A stretch of DNA of 64,000 bases, from the NCBI GenBank assembly GCA_947259045.1, contig CAMYKZ010000015.1, forward strand, positions 40,484 to 104,483. Direction: 5' to 3'. Of this stretch, positions 19,285-27,298 are shown one piece after another; position 1 is the first letter of the stretch, and every line of letters starts with the position of its first letter. Origin of the DNA: an uncultured Afifella sp. Its GTDB lineage: Bacteria; Pseudomonadota; Alphaproteobacteria; Rhizobiales; Afifellaceae. A model generated the notes under the pieces. The model had not been told where the DNA came from. It did not search any database and saw only the letters and a program-made list of their open reading frames with translations. A program made the position numbers and the translations under genes.

Positions 19285-20565
19285 ATGGCCACGTTATTGA
19301 TCAAAAATGCGCAGATCTGGGACGCCGATGCGGGCGCTTTGTTTGCCGGAGCTGTGGAAATCCGGGGCAACCGGATTGTCAAAATCCAGCGCGGCGATGT
19401 TGCTGCAACCGACAGCAGCGACGTTATCGATGCGGGCGGCATGACGCTGATGCCGGGCCTCGTCGAAGGTCATTGCCATCCCAGTTTCACCGGCGTCAAC
19501 GACCCGACCGAACTCGGCCGCATACCGCCTGAGCAACACACATTGCTGACCGCCGCCAACGTCAGGCTTCTGCTTGAGCACGGCTTTACCTCGATTTTCG
19601 AGGCGGCGTCCGCCAAACCGATGATCGGCGTGACCATTCGCGACGCCATTGAAAGCGGCCTGATCGTCGGCCCGAGAATGCGGGCGGCGAGCCCTGAGGT
19701 GACGACCACCGCGGGCCTTGGCGACGAACGCCGACGGCACATTTACCAGGAAAGTTTCGGCCTTGTCGCCGATGGCGCCGACGAGATGCGCCGGGTCGCC
19801 CGCGAATGCGTGCGCGACGGCGTCGACAATATGAAAATCAACATCTCGGGCGACGAGTTCGTCAGCCATGCGCGCGCCGAGATCACGCCGCTTGAAGACG
19901 ACGAACTGGCCGCCTTCATCAAGGTCGCGCATGGTTTCGGCAAGGTTGTGGCGGCTCATGCGCGCTCGTCGGAAAGCGTCAAGATGGCGGTCCGCCATGG
20001 CGTCGACTGTATCTATCATTGCGATTTTGCCGACGAGGAAGCCCTCGACATGCTGGAAAGCGTCAGGGATACCGCATTTATCGGTCCGGCGTTCGGGCTC
20101 GTGCACAACTCCACCCGGGAAGGCGAAATCGCCGGCATAACCAAGGAAGTCGCGCAGGAACTCGACCTGTTCCGCAAGTTCGATGCGACCTGCGGCGTCT
20201 ATCATCAGATCAGACAGCGCGGCATCCGCGTGGTGATCGGCGGTGATTACGGTTTCGCCGTGACGCCGATGGGCCAGAACGCCCGCGATATCGATCATTT
20301 CGTGACCTATTTCGGCTACAGCCCGAACGAGGCGCTGCGCTGCGCCACGATCATCGGCGCCGAACTGATGGGCCATGGCGGCGAGCTTGGCGAGGTCAGG
20401 GAAGGTTATCTCGCCGACCTGCTGCTGGTCGACGGCAATCCGCTGGCCGATGTGTCTTTGCTGCAGCATCGGCACAATCTTGCGATGATCATGAAAAACG
20501 GCGAGATCTACAAGGATCCGCGCAGTGAACAACGCGGGCAGGCCGGTCTTATCGCCGCGGAATGA
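19285..20565 (+). CDS. Metal-dependent amidohydrolase family protein (imidazolonepropionase-like)
   Basis: 426 residues from the ATG at 19285, which has GGGAGG eight nt upstream; a start at 19252 lacks this. The fold is recognisable: a small beta-sandwich at both ends (LLIKNAQIWDADAG...; YLADLLLVDGNPL) around a TIM barrel. Metal ligands are visible as GHCHP (H63, H65), KINISGDEF (lysine), AAHARSSESV, and GVDCIYHCDFAD, with the late aspartate in GGDYGFAV. Members hydrolyse cyclic amides, prolidase-type or aromatic amide substrates. It diverges from the TRAP operon and may act on the imported compound. Confidence 0.85.
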   Translation: MATLLIKNAQIWDADAGALFAGAVEIRGNRIVKIQRGDVAATDSSDVIDAGGMTLMPGLVEGHCHPSFTGVNDPTELGRIPPEQHTLLTAANVRLLLEHGFTSIFEAASAKPMIGVTIRDAIESGLIVGPRMRAASPEVTTTAGLGDERRRHIYQESFGLVADGADEMRRVARECVRDGVDNMKINISGDEFVSHARAEITPLEDDELAAFIKVAHGFGKVVAAHARSSESVKMAVRHGVDCIYHCDFADEEALDMLESVRDTAFIGPAFGLVHNSTREGEIAGITKEVAQELDLFRKFDATCGVYHQIRQRGIRVVIGGDYGFAVTPMGQNARDIDHFVTYFGYSPNEALRCATIIGAELMGHGGELGEVREGYLADLLLVDGNPLADVSLLQHRHNLAMIMKNGEIYKDPRSEQRGQAGLIAAE

Positions 20566-20715
20566 CCGGTCTTCGAATGGCGGGTGTCCGGCGATCGTTT
20601 CAAGTCTTGTGCGGCTCGATGTTCGCCAGCATATGCAGGACGATGACCAGTGAACCCTTCGCCATGTGCGCGCCATCAAATGGCTGGCTTGAAATGCTGA
20701 CGCCGCACCGTGTTG

Positions 20716-21900
20716 TCATGCGCCTGCTGCCGGCAGACGCATGTCTGGTTTCTGACGATCATTTATAGCCAGCACGCTCCCGTCAACCGCGTTGAAATCG
20801 GGCCGTCCGATCTGGCCGAGCGTGCGTCTGAGTTCGGTTTCCAGAAGGCCGAAGGCATGCCGCACTCCGGCGTCGCCGCCGGCGGCTGCGCCATAGGCAA
20901 AAGCCCGCCCGGCCAGCACGAACGAGGCGCCCAGCGCCTTGGCGCGGACGATATCGGCGCCGCGCCTGATGCCGCCGTCGAGCAGGATCGGAATCCGCCC
21001 GGCAAGCGCATTGGCGATCTGCGGCAGAACCGCGATCGAGGCCGGCGCGAAATCGGCCTGGCGGCCGCCGTGATTGGAGACGACGATACCGTCGCAACCG
21101 GCCTCCGCCGCCATCAATGCGTCCTGGCTGTGCAGGATGCCTTTCACCAGCAGCTTGCCCTTCCACTGATCGCGCAGCCGTTTCAGGCCGTTCCAGTCGA
21201 AGTCCGGCGCGATCATCCGCTGCTGGATTTCAGCCAGCGAGGGTGGGGCGCCGCCGGACCGGTCAAGCGAAAAGTTGCCGAATTGCGGCGCACCGGCGCG
21301 CAGCGTTCCGAGCGCCCAGCGCGGATGAGCAACCAGATCGGCGATCATGCCGGGCGTCGGCCTGAACGGAATTTGCAGCCGGTTGCGGATATCGCGGTCG
21401 CGTTTGCCCGGTTGCGGGATATCGACTGTGACCAGCAGAACGTCACAGCCCGCAGCTTCCGCGCGCGCCAGCAATCCGCCGATCATGGCTTCGTCGCCGG
21501 ACACATAGAGCTGGAACCAGGCATGGCCGCCGGCCGCCTCGGCGATCTCTTCAAGCGGTGTCGACGAGGCCGTGCTGATGACATGGGGCATGCGCTTTTC
21601 CGCAGCCAGCCGGGCGATCATCAGGTCTGCGCCGGGCCAGGCCATGTTGAGGAAGCCGACCGGAGCCATGCCGAACGGCACCGCATAGGATGTGCCGAAA
21701 AGAACGGTTTCGGTGACCGGTTCCGATACGTCTACCAGATAGCGGGGCGTCAGTTCGATGGCCTGAAATGCGCTGCGGTTCTTTGCAAGGTTCACTTCGT
21801 CTTCCGCACCGCCGTCGACAAAATCGAAGGCAAAACGCGGCACGCGCTTTTTGCCCAGCCGGCGAAGATCGTCGATGGAGGCAGCGCGGGTGATCGACAT
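20716..21900 (-). CDS. FMN-dependent alpha-hydroxy acid dehydrogenase (lactate/mandelate/glycolate type)
   Basis: 394 residues, the usual length. FMN and active-site elements are present: DFVDGGAEDE near residue 28, APVGFLNMAWPGAD, WFQLYVSGD, LLVTVDIPQPGKRDRDIRN, the catalytic histidine in IVVSNHGGRQ, and PILLDGGIRRGADIVRAKALGA for phosphate binding. It oxidises a 2-hydroxy acid to the 2-keto acid. The GKRDRDIRN segment agrees with L-lactate or mandelate dehydrogenases, but the substrate is not certain. It is monocistronic; the 150 nt between it and the convergent amidohydrolase show nothing clear. Confidence 0.92.
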   Translation of the reverse strand: MSITRAASIDDLRRLGKKRVPRFAFDFVDGGAEDEVNLAKNRSAFQAIELTPRYLVDVSEPVTETVLFGTSYAVPFGMAPVGFLNMAWPGADLMIARLAAEKRMPHVISTASSTPLEEIAEAAGGHAWFQLYVSGDEAMIGGLLARAEAAGCDVLLVTVDIPQPGKRDRDIRNRLQIPFRPTPGMIADLVAHPRWALGTLRAGAPQFGNFSLDRSGGAPPSLAEIQQRMIAPDFDWNGLKRLRDQWKGKLLVKGILHSQDALMAAEAGCDGIVVSNHGGRQADFAPASIAVLPQIANALAGRIPILLDGGIRRGADIVRAKALGASFVLAGRAFAYGAAAGGDAGVRHAFGLLETELRRTLGQIGRPDFNAVDGSVLAINDRQKPDMRLPAAGA

Positions 21901-22090
21901 AAGAAGCGGTTTCCGGTTTCTGACCAGCGGTCATTCTGGCACAGAGGCGTGGGTTGGAAAAGCTGACACCGGCAACTGTCCCAAAGGTTTACGACGGGAC
22001 GAGACTCCAGCTTGGCAGGCGCAATTTCATGTGTGAGAGTGGGCACGAAAGTCAGCGCCCCGTGAAAACCGGGCATCACCGGGAGGGGAC

Positions 22091-23554
22091 ATGCGCACTA
22101 TCGGTTTGCTGCTGTTTTGCCTTGGCCTGCTGTTCACCGCGTTTGACGGCACCGCCATGGCGGAAAAACGGGTCGCGCTGGTGATTGGTAATTCGGCCTA
22201 TGAGCATGTCGCGCCGCTGGAAAATCCGAAAAACGACGCGGAAGCGATTTCCACCGCCTTGTCGGCACTTGGTTTCACCGTGATCCGGGGCATTGATCTG
22301 ACCCGTGCCGACCTGGAAAAAAAAGCCCGCGAATTCGCTTTGACGTCGCGCGGCGCCGACGTTGCCCTGTTTTATTATGCCGGGCACGGGCTGCAGGTGA
22401 ACGGGCAGAATTACCTCGCCCCCGTCGATGTCGAACTGACCGACGAGGCGGACCTGGATTTCCAGACCGTGTCGCTCGATACGATCCTGCGCAATATGGA
22501 GCGGGAACGGCGAACCAATCTGGTGTTCCTTGACGCCTGCCGCGACAATCCGCTTGCGCGCAACCTGGCACGCAGCATGGGCACACGGTCGGCCGCCGTC
22601 GGCCGCGGCCTGGCACGGACGGAGAGCGGCGTCGGCACGCTGATCGCGTTTGCCACCCAGCCCGGCAATGTGGCCCTCGATGGCGATGGTGACAACAGCC
22701 CGTTCACAACGGCGCTGCTGCAGCATATCGAAACACCCGACCTCGACGTTGCGCTGATGATGCGCCGGGTGCGCCAGGACGTGATGGCGGCAACCAACGA
22801 TCGTCAGGTGCCCTGGAACAATTCCTCGCTGATTGGCACGTTTGCTTTCAAAAATACTGCGGACGGCAGCAAATCGGCGGCGCCGCAAAGCACCGTCAGT
22901 GCGGCGGCGGAGGCCTGGAATGCGATCGAAGACACGACCAGCCCGGCGGTCCTGAAGGCTTTTATCAGGGAGTTTCCGGACGGCATATATTCCGCTTTCG
23001 CAAAATCGCGTCTGCGCGAACTGGAAACGAAAACCGAGGTTGCGGCATTGCCGGTCAAACCTCCGGAACTGAATTCGGTCCGCCATGCCGCCCGTCCGCG
23101 CGCGGCCGGCGAGGACTGTTCGCGCCGCGGCGACATGGAATTCTGCGTCAGCTCGGTGCTTTCCTCACAGGGGAACAACTCCTATAGGGCCGCCAATCTC
23201 GGCGATGGCCACGCCCGGACCGCCTGGGTGGAAGGCCGGCCGGGGCAGGGGGTCGGAGAATGGATCCTCGTGGCCTTCGACCGGGTTCGAAACGTCCGCA
23301 GCCTGCAACTGCGAAACGGATACGCCAAAAGCGCGGATATCTTTGCCAAGAACAGCCGCGTCCAGGATCTGGAAATCCACCTGTCCAGCGGCAAGACGAT
23401 CCACTGGACCCTGAAAGACACTGGCGAGCCGCAAATCGTTACACTTGACGGTGCCGGCGAAGCCGGTTGGCTGCAATTGCGGATCCTGTCGGTCTATCCC
23501 GGTTCTAAATATGCCGATACCGCGATCAGCGAATTGCAGGTGACCGCAGATTGA
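22091..23554 (+). CDS. Secreted caspase-like (orthocaspase) protein with C-terminal discoidin-like domain
   Basis: 487 residues with a Sec signal (cleavage near AMA-EK, residue 24). Residues 25-245 are a caspase p20-like peptidase C14 domain: KRVALVIGNSAY, the catalytic His99 in YYAGHGLQ and Cys150 in LDACRDNP. A linker with Ala/Pro-rich sequence follows, then from about residue 340 a beta-sandwich domain with paired cysteines (EDCSRRGDMEFCVSS), NLGDGHARTAWVEG, and VRSLQLRNGYAKS. This resembles the NADase-type glycan-binding or discoidin (F5/8 type C) fold. The SD is GGGAGGGGAC, directly before the ATG. Together this suggests a periplasmic or surface protease or signalling protein with a ligand-binding tail. 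Confidence 0.88.
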   Translation: MRTIGLLLFCLGLLFTAFDGTAMAEKRVALVIGNSAYEHVAPLENPKNDAEAISTALSALGFTVIRGIDLTRADLEKKAREFALTSRGADVALFYYAGHGLQVNGQNYLAPVDVELTDEADLDFQTVSLDTILRNMERERRTNLVFLDACRDNPLARNLARSMGTRSAAVGRGLARTESGVGTLIAFATQPGNVALDGDGDNSPFTTALLQHIETPDLDVALMMRRVRQDVMAATNDRQVPWNNSSLIGTFAFKNTADGSKSAAPQSTVSAAAEAWNAIEDTTSPAVLKAFIREFPDGIYSAFAKSRLRELETKTEVAALPVKPPELNSVRHAARPRAAGEDCSRRGDMEFCVSSVLSSQGNNSYRAANLGDGHARTAWVEGRPGQGVGEWILVAFDRVRNVRSLQLRNGYAKSADIFAKNSRVQDLEIHLSSGKTIHWTLKDTGEPQIVTLDGAGEAGWLQLRILSVYPGSKYADTAISELQVTAD

Positions 23555-23577
23555 GCCGGTCCGGCACCTGACCGGCT
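23554..23577. terminator. Hairpin shared by two convergent genes
   Basis: AGCCGGT (23554-23560) pairs with ACCGGCT (23571-23577) in the short gap between the caspase-like gene and the GNAT gene. It lacks a strong T run, so it is a weak or Rho-assisted terminator at best. Confidence 0.4.
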
Positions 23578-23582
23578 ATTGT

Positions 23583-24035
23583 CTAGCAGGGCACGTTGTA
23601 GAGAATGAAATCCGTCTTTGCAGCGTAGGTGTCATAGAGCGTGCGGGCGGGATAATTGAATTCCTGCGTCAGCCAGCGCACACTTGGAAGCCCTGCGTTT
23701 TTGGCAAATTCCAGAACGTGATCGATCATTGCCCGTCCGGCGCCTGAGCCGCGAATATCCGGGTCTACGTAGAGGTCGCTCAGATAACACACCATGCTGC
23801 CGCCAAGCGACCGGTGCATGAGCTGGTATTGGGTGAAGCCAATCACCCGGCCGCTGTCCGTTTCAGCGACGTCGCACCAAAACGGGTTGCCAGGATCAAC
23901 TATCCACGCCCAGACCCTGTCAAAGCCGCCATCGGGAATCGCCGCCTTGTAGAATTCGGCATAGGCCTGGAAAAGCCGTTCCCATTCGGCTCTGTCGGTT
24001 TCGCCGACTGGTCTGATGATGACGTTCATATTCAT
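23583..24035 (-). CDS. GNAT family N-acetyltransferase
   Basis: 150 residues. GNAT features: N-terminal IIRPVGETDRAEWERLFQAYAEFYK, then strand beta4 with YLSDLYVDPDIRGSGAGRAMIDHVLEFA. The DIRGSGAGRAMI segment is the acetyl-CoA pyrophosphate-binding R/Q-x-x-G-x-G/A loop. The C-terminal part (LTQEFNYPARTLYDTYAAKTDFILY) matches the group that acetylates amine or amino-acid substrates. It lies 18 nt downstream of the amidotransferase gene on the same strand, so they likely form an operon. The substrate is unknown. Confidence 0.88.
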   Translation of the reverse strand: MNMNVIIRPVGETDRAEWERLFQAYAEFYKAAIPDGGFDRVWAWIVDPGNPFWCDVAETDSGRVIGFTQYQLMHRSLGGSMVCYLSDLYVDPDIRGSGAGRAMIDHVLEFAKNAGLPSVRWLTQEFNYPARTLYDTYAAKTDFILYNVPC

Positions 24036-24053
24036 GGTCCATTCGATGTTCGG

Positions 24054-24770
24054 TTATCGACCCGCCTGGGTCATGAAGTTCCGGTAAAGTTTGCCTGCGC
24101 TTGCAGTGAAGTCGGCCATGCTCGCTTCGGAGGCGGATTTCATGGTCTCAAATCCGTCCGGACCGGCTGACGCCATCAGGGCATCGTAATAAGCAGGAAC
24201 CGCAGCCCAGTTTGTTATCGTGTCCGGTTCGAGTTCGACGTGATATTGCATCGACCAGGCGCGGGCGCCGAAACGCATCGCCTGAACCCGGCAATCCCTG
24301 GAACCCGCCAGCACGGTTGCCCCGTCCGGCGGCCGGGCAACCTGTACCGAATGCCATTGCAGGCATTTTTGCTGAGCGGGAAGGCCCGCGAAAATCGGAT
24401 CGTTTCGCCCCGCCGCTGTCAGTTCAACATCCAGAATTCCTATTTCCGGCGGCCTGAGCGGGCCGCAGGTGCCGCCGAGCGCGTCGGCCAGCAACTGGTG
24501 CCCGAGACAGAGCCCGAGGAACGGTTTTTTCAGATCGCACACCCATGTGCGGATCGCCGCCTTTTCGGGAATGAGCCACGGATGGTCGTCAACGTCCCAG
24601 ACATCCATCGGCCCGCCCATGACCCACAGCGCGTCATAGCCGGTCAGATCGGGGACGGGCTCGCCCTGGTCCAGATTGACAGCATCCCAATGGATGCCAT
24701 CGTCAGCAAGGAACCTGCGAAGAGAACCCGGGTGCTCGCATTCAATATGCTGGAAGACCAGAAGTCTCAT
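24054..24770 (-). CDS. Class I glutamine amidotransferase-like protein (GMP synthase-type GATase domain)
   Basis: 238 residues, a stand-alone class I GATase. The nucleophile Cys88 is in LGLCLGHQLLADALGG, and the His of the triad is in WSMQYHVELEPDT with its acidic partner nearby; the oxyanion segment is WVMGGPMDVWD. No synthetase domain is attached, so the acceptor must be a separate enzyme, or the protein acts as a hydrolase on a gamma-glutamyl compound, as PuuD-like proteins do. The co-transcribed GNAT gene suggests modification of a small amine. It starts at 24770 and faces a 373-nt regulatory gap. Confidence 0.87.
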   Translation of the reverse strand: MRLLVFQHIECEHPGSLRRFLADDGIHWDAVNLDQGEPVPDLTGYDALWVMGGPMDVWDVDDHPWLIPEKAAIRTWVCDLKKPFLGLCLGHQLLADALGGTCGPLRPPEIGILDVELTAAGRNDPIFAGLPAQQKCLQWHSVQVARPPDGATVLAGSRDCRVQAMRFGARAWSMQYHVELEPDTITNWAAVPAYYDALMASAGPDGFETMKSASEASMADFTASAGKLYRNFMTQAGR

Positions 24771-25143
24771 GGGCTTTGTCTCCGATCCGGCCGCTCATTC
24801 TAACCGGGATTTGTATTGCGCTTGCGCGACTGTGGCCTTGTTCCCCACAACGCCGATCCACAACGGCCCGTTCGATCGCGCTTCCGGATCGATTATGGAT
24901 GATATCCGGTTATTCAGGATATCCAATCCGGAAATAATCAGGATACCAATTTGATAAAAAGTCGTCCGGGGGACCCTTTGCGGCAGAGCCGGTGAAATGA
25001 TCCGGAGGGCCAGCCGCAATCATGGTTTCAACCGCTCCGATTTGAAAAATGCGACTGGCGGAATTTCCCGATTGCGATTACTGGCTTGGCGTAGCCGGTT
25101 ACACCGATGTCCGGCACGATCAGATACGACGGGAAGCAGGGCG
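24771..25143. other. 373-nt gap with operator-like repeats before the oxidoreductase operon
   Basis: No gene is visible. The middle part (24890-24960) is AT-rich compared with its surroundings and carries the inverted and direct repeats listed separately. It contains the promoters of the divergent amidotransferase (minus) and oxidoreductase (plus) units. Confidence 0.6.
24901..24949. promoter_or_regulatory. Operator-like inverted and direct repeats
   Basis: GATATCC (24901-24907) and GGATATC (24917-24923) form a perfect 7-nt inverted repeat with a 9-nt spacer. The right arm with its flank (TTCAGGATATCCAAT) recurs 20 nt later as ATCAGGATACCAAT (24936-24949). Such an arrangement usually marks a dimeric repressor or activator site with a second half-site. 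No regulator gene is adjacent. Confidence 0.45.
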
Positions 25144-26364
25144 ATGAACCAGGCCGGTATTTTGAAGACTCCAAAGAAAACCGGTTACGACGTCGTGATC
25201 GTCGGCGGCGCGATGTATGGTTCGTCGGTGGCGTGGTTTCTTGCCGACAATCCGGATTTCGACGGCTCGATTCTGGTCGTGGAGAGGGACCCGACCTACG
25301 AGTTCACGTCAACGGCCCACACCAACAGCTGTATTCGCCAGCAATTCTCCCGCGAGATCAATGTGCGTGTCTCCCAGTTTGGCGCCGAGTTCGTGAAGAA
25401 TTTTCGTGCCTTCATGGGCGACGATCCGCGAGTGCCGGACGTGGCGCTGCAGAGTTTCGGCTACATGTACCTGGCCAACAATGAGGCGTTTGCCAATATA
25501 TTGCGGGAGTGCCAGGAGGTGCAGGTCGCCTGCGGCGCCGGTACGAAAATCATGTCCGCCGAAGAGATCAAGCGCGATTACCCGTTCTACAATGTCGACG
25601 ACATTGTCGCCGGCAGCCACAATCTGGTCGACGAAGGCTATTTTGACGGCAATACCCTGTTTGACTGGTGGAAACGCTCGGCGCGCGAAAAGGGTGTGGA
25701 ATATCTCACCAACGAAGTCGTGGCGATGACAAAAAATGCAGCCGGAACAAAGGTTGAGAGCGTTATTCTGAAGTCCGGCGAGACGATATCCTGCGGCATT
25801 GTGGTGAATGCCTCGGGCCCGCGTGCGGTGCGCACGTCGCGCATGGCCGGGATCGAAATACCGGTGGAGCCGCGCAAACGCTACACGTTCATCTTCGATG
25901 CCGCAAACCCGCTGGATCGCGACCTGCCACTGACCATCGATCCCTCAGGCGTCCACATGCGCATCGACGGCGCCTATTATCTTGCCGGCTGCCCGCCGGA
26001 CGACGACCCGGCAGTCGATTATGATGATTTCGTCCAGGATCACAGCATCTGGGAAGAGAAGGCCTGGCCGGTCATCGCCAATCGAATTCCGCAATTTGAA
26101 TCGATCAAGCTGATCAATTCCTGGGCCGGACATTACGCGTTCAACACATTCGATCAGAACGCAATTCTGGGGCCGCACACAGAAGTCGAGAACTTCATCT
26201 TCGTCAATGGATTTTCCGGCCACGGATTCCAGCAATCGCCGGCCATGGGCCGCGGCACGTCGGAATTCATCACCTATGGCGAATACCGGTCTCTGGACCT
26301 GTCGCCGTTCAACTTTGCGCGTATCGTGGAAAACCGGCCGTTCGTCGAAAAGGCAGTGATATGA
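25144..26364 (+). CDS. FAD-dependent oxidoreductase (DAO / glycine-oxidase-like family)
   Basis: 406 residues from the ATG at 25144; the longer open frame starting at 24997 has no good ribosome site. The N-terminal dinucleotide-binding fold is YDVVIVGGAMYGSSVAWFLA; the third glycine of the usual GxGxxG is replaced by alanine (GGAMYG). VVERD ends strand 2, and the C-terminal FAD contact is FVNGFSGHGFQQSPAMGRG. This is the DAO-fold family that oxidises amines, amino acids or opine-like substrates. It overlaps the next gene by 4 nt, so the two work in one operon, possibly releasing a sugar-acid-like product for the dehydrogenase. Confidence 0.88.
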   Translation: MNQAGILKTPKKTGYDVVIVGGAMYGSSVAWFLADNPDFDGSILVVERDPTYEFTSTAHTNSCIRQQFSREINVRVSQFGAEFVKNFRAFMGDDPRVPDVALQSFGYMYLANNEAFANILRECQEVQVACGAGTKIMSAEEIKRDYPFYNVDDIVAGSHNLVDEGYFDGNTLFDWWKRSAREKGVEYLTNEVVAMTKNAAGTKVESVILKSGETISCGIVVNASGPRAVRTSRMAGIEIPVEPRKRYTFIFDAANPLDRDLPLTIDPSGVHMRIDGAYYLAGCPPDDDPAVDYDDFVQDHSIWEEKAWPVIANRIPQFESIKLINSWAGHYAFNTFDQNAILGPHTEVENFIFVNGFSGHGFQQSPAMGRGTSEFITYGEYRSLDLSPFNFARIVENRPFVEKAVI

Positions 26365-27197
26365 AAAAAATCGTCCTGACCGGCGCCGCCGGCCGTCTTG
26401 GCTCTTACCTGCGCGAGCCGCTGTCGAAGCTGGCGGATCAGTTGGTGTCGTCCGATCTGGCTGACGACATCGGCAGGCTCTATGACGGCGAAACCTATGT
26501 GCGGGCCGATCTGGCCCGATATGACGAGATCCGCGCGCTGCTTGAGGGCGCCGATATGGTGGTTCATTTCGGTGCTTACGGCGACGAGGCGCCGTTCGAT
26601 ACGATACTCGGCCCGAACATTATCGGCGCTTATAACATCTGGGAGTCCGCCTACCGCAATGGCGTTCGCCGCGTGGTCTATGCCAGTTCCATCCATGCCG
26701 TGGGCATGCATTCCAAGATGGACTTCATCGGCACGGACGCAGCCCACAGGCCGGATACGTTTTACGGCCTGGCCAAGTGTTTCGCCGAAGATCTTGCCAG
26801 CCTTTATTGGGACAAGCGCCAGGTCGAAGCAGTCTGCATGCGTATTCTCTCGTGCGCACAGGTTACCAATGCCCGCGCGCTTGGCTCCTGGCTGTCCTAC
26901 GATGACCTGATCCATCTTGTCGAGCAGGCGATCTCGACGCCGACAACGGGCTTTTCCATCGTCTACGGCGTTTCCGACAATGACCGGGCGCCGGTTGACA
27001 ATGCCAGGGCCAGTTTCCTCGGATACCGTCCCAAAGACAATGCGGAGCAGTTCGCAGGCAAAATCCTCGCCGAGGAACCGCCGCAGGACCTGTCGGACCC
27101 GGCCCAGCTGTACCAGGGCGGTCCTTTCGCGTCGGTCCCGCTCGGCGAAAGCGGCGTGGCGACGATGAATATCATCGACGACAAGAAAACCACATAG
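26361..27197 (+). CDS. NAD-dependent epimerase/dehydratase, uronate-dehydrogenase-like
   Basis: 278 residues, an extended SDR: TGAAGRLGSYLREPL at residues 7-21 (NAD motif TGxxGxxG), YASSIHAVG for the catalytic Ser, and YGLAK for the catalytic Tyr-Lys pair. The length (about 265-280), IIGAYNIWESAYRNGVRRVVYASS, MRILSCA, and the C-terminal FLGYRPKDNAEQF follow uronate dehydrogenase of Agrobacterium and Pseudomonas, which oxidises galacturonate and glucuronate to aldarolactones. The similarity is clear but the substrate may differ, given the tight overlap (ATGA) with an amine-type FAD oxidase. Confidence 0.82.
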   Translation: MKKIVLTGAAGRLGSYLREPLSKLADQLVSSDLADDIGRLYDGETYVRADLARYDEIRALLEGADMVVHFGAYGDEAPFDTILGPNIIGAYNIWESAYRNGVRRVVYASSIHAVGMHSKMDFIGTDAAHRPDTFYGLAKCFAEDLASLYWDKRQVEAVCMRILSCAQVTNARALGSWLSYDDLIHLVEQAISTPTTGFSIVYGVSDNDRAPVDNARASFLGYRPKDNAEQFAGKILAEEPPQDLSDPAQLYQGGPFASVPLGESGVATMNIIDDKKTT

Positions 27198-27298
27198 CTC
27201 GATTGCCGCTCGACCCGGCCGTCGGACTGGATTCGACATTTCGCGTCCAACCGACTACCAGCGCCTCTCGTTGACTTTATTGCCGTTGAAAGTTTTCC

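Noticed and set aside
19294..20679. 461-codon minus-strand open frame over the amidohydrolase gene
   Set aside because: Antisense shadow; the plus-strand amidohydrolase carries the metal-ligand motifs.
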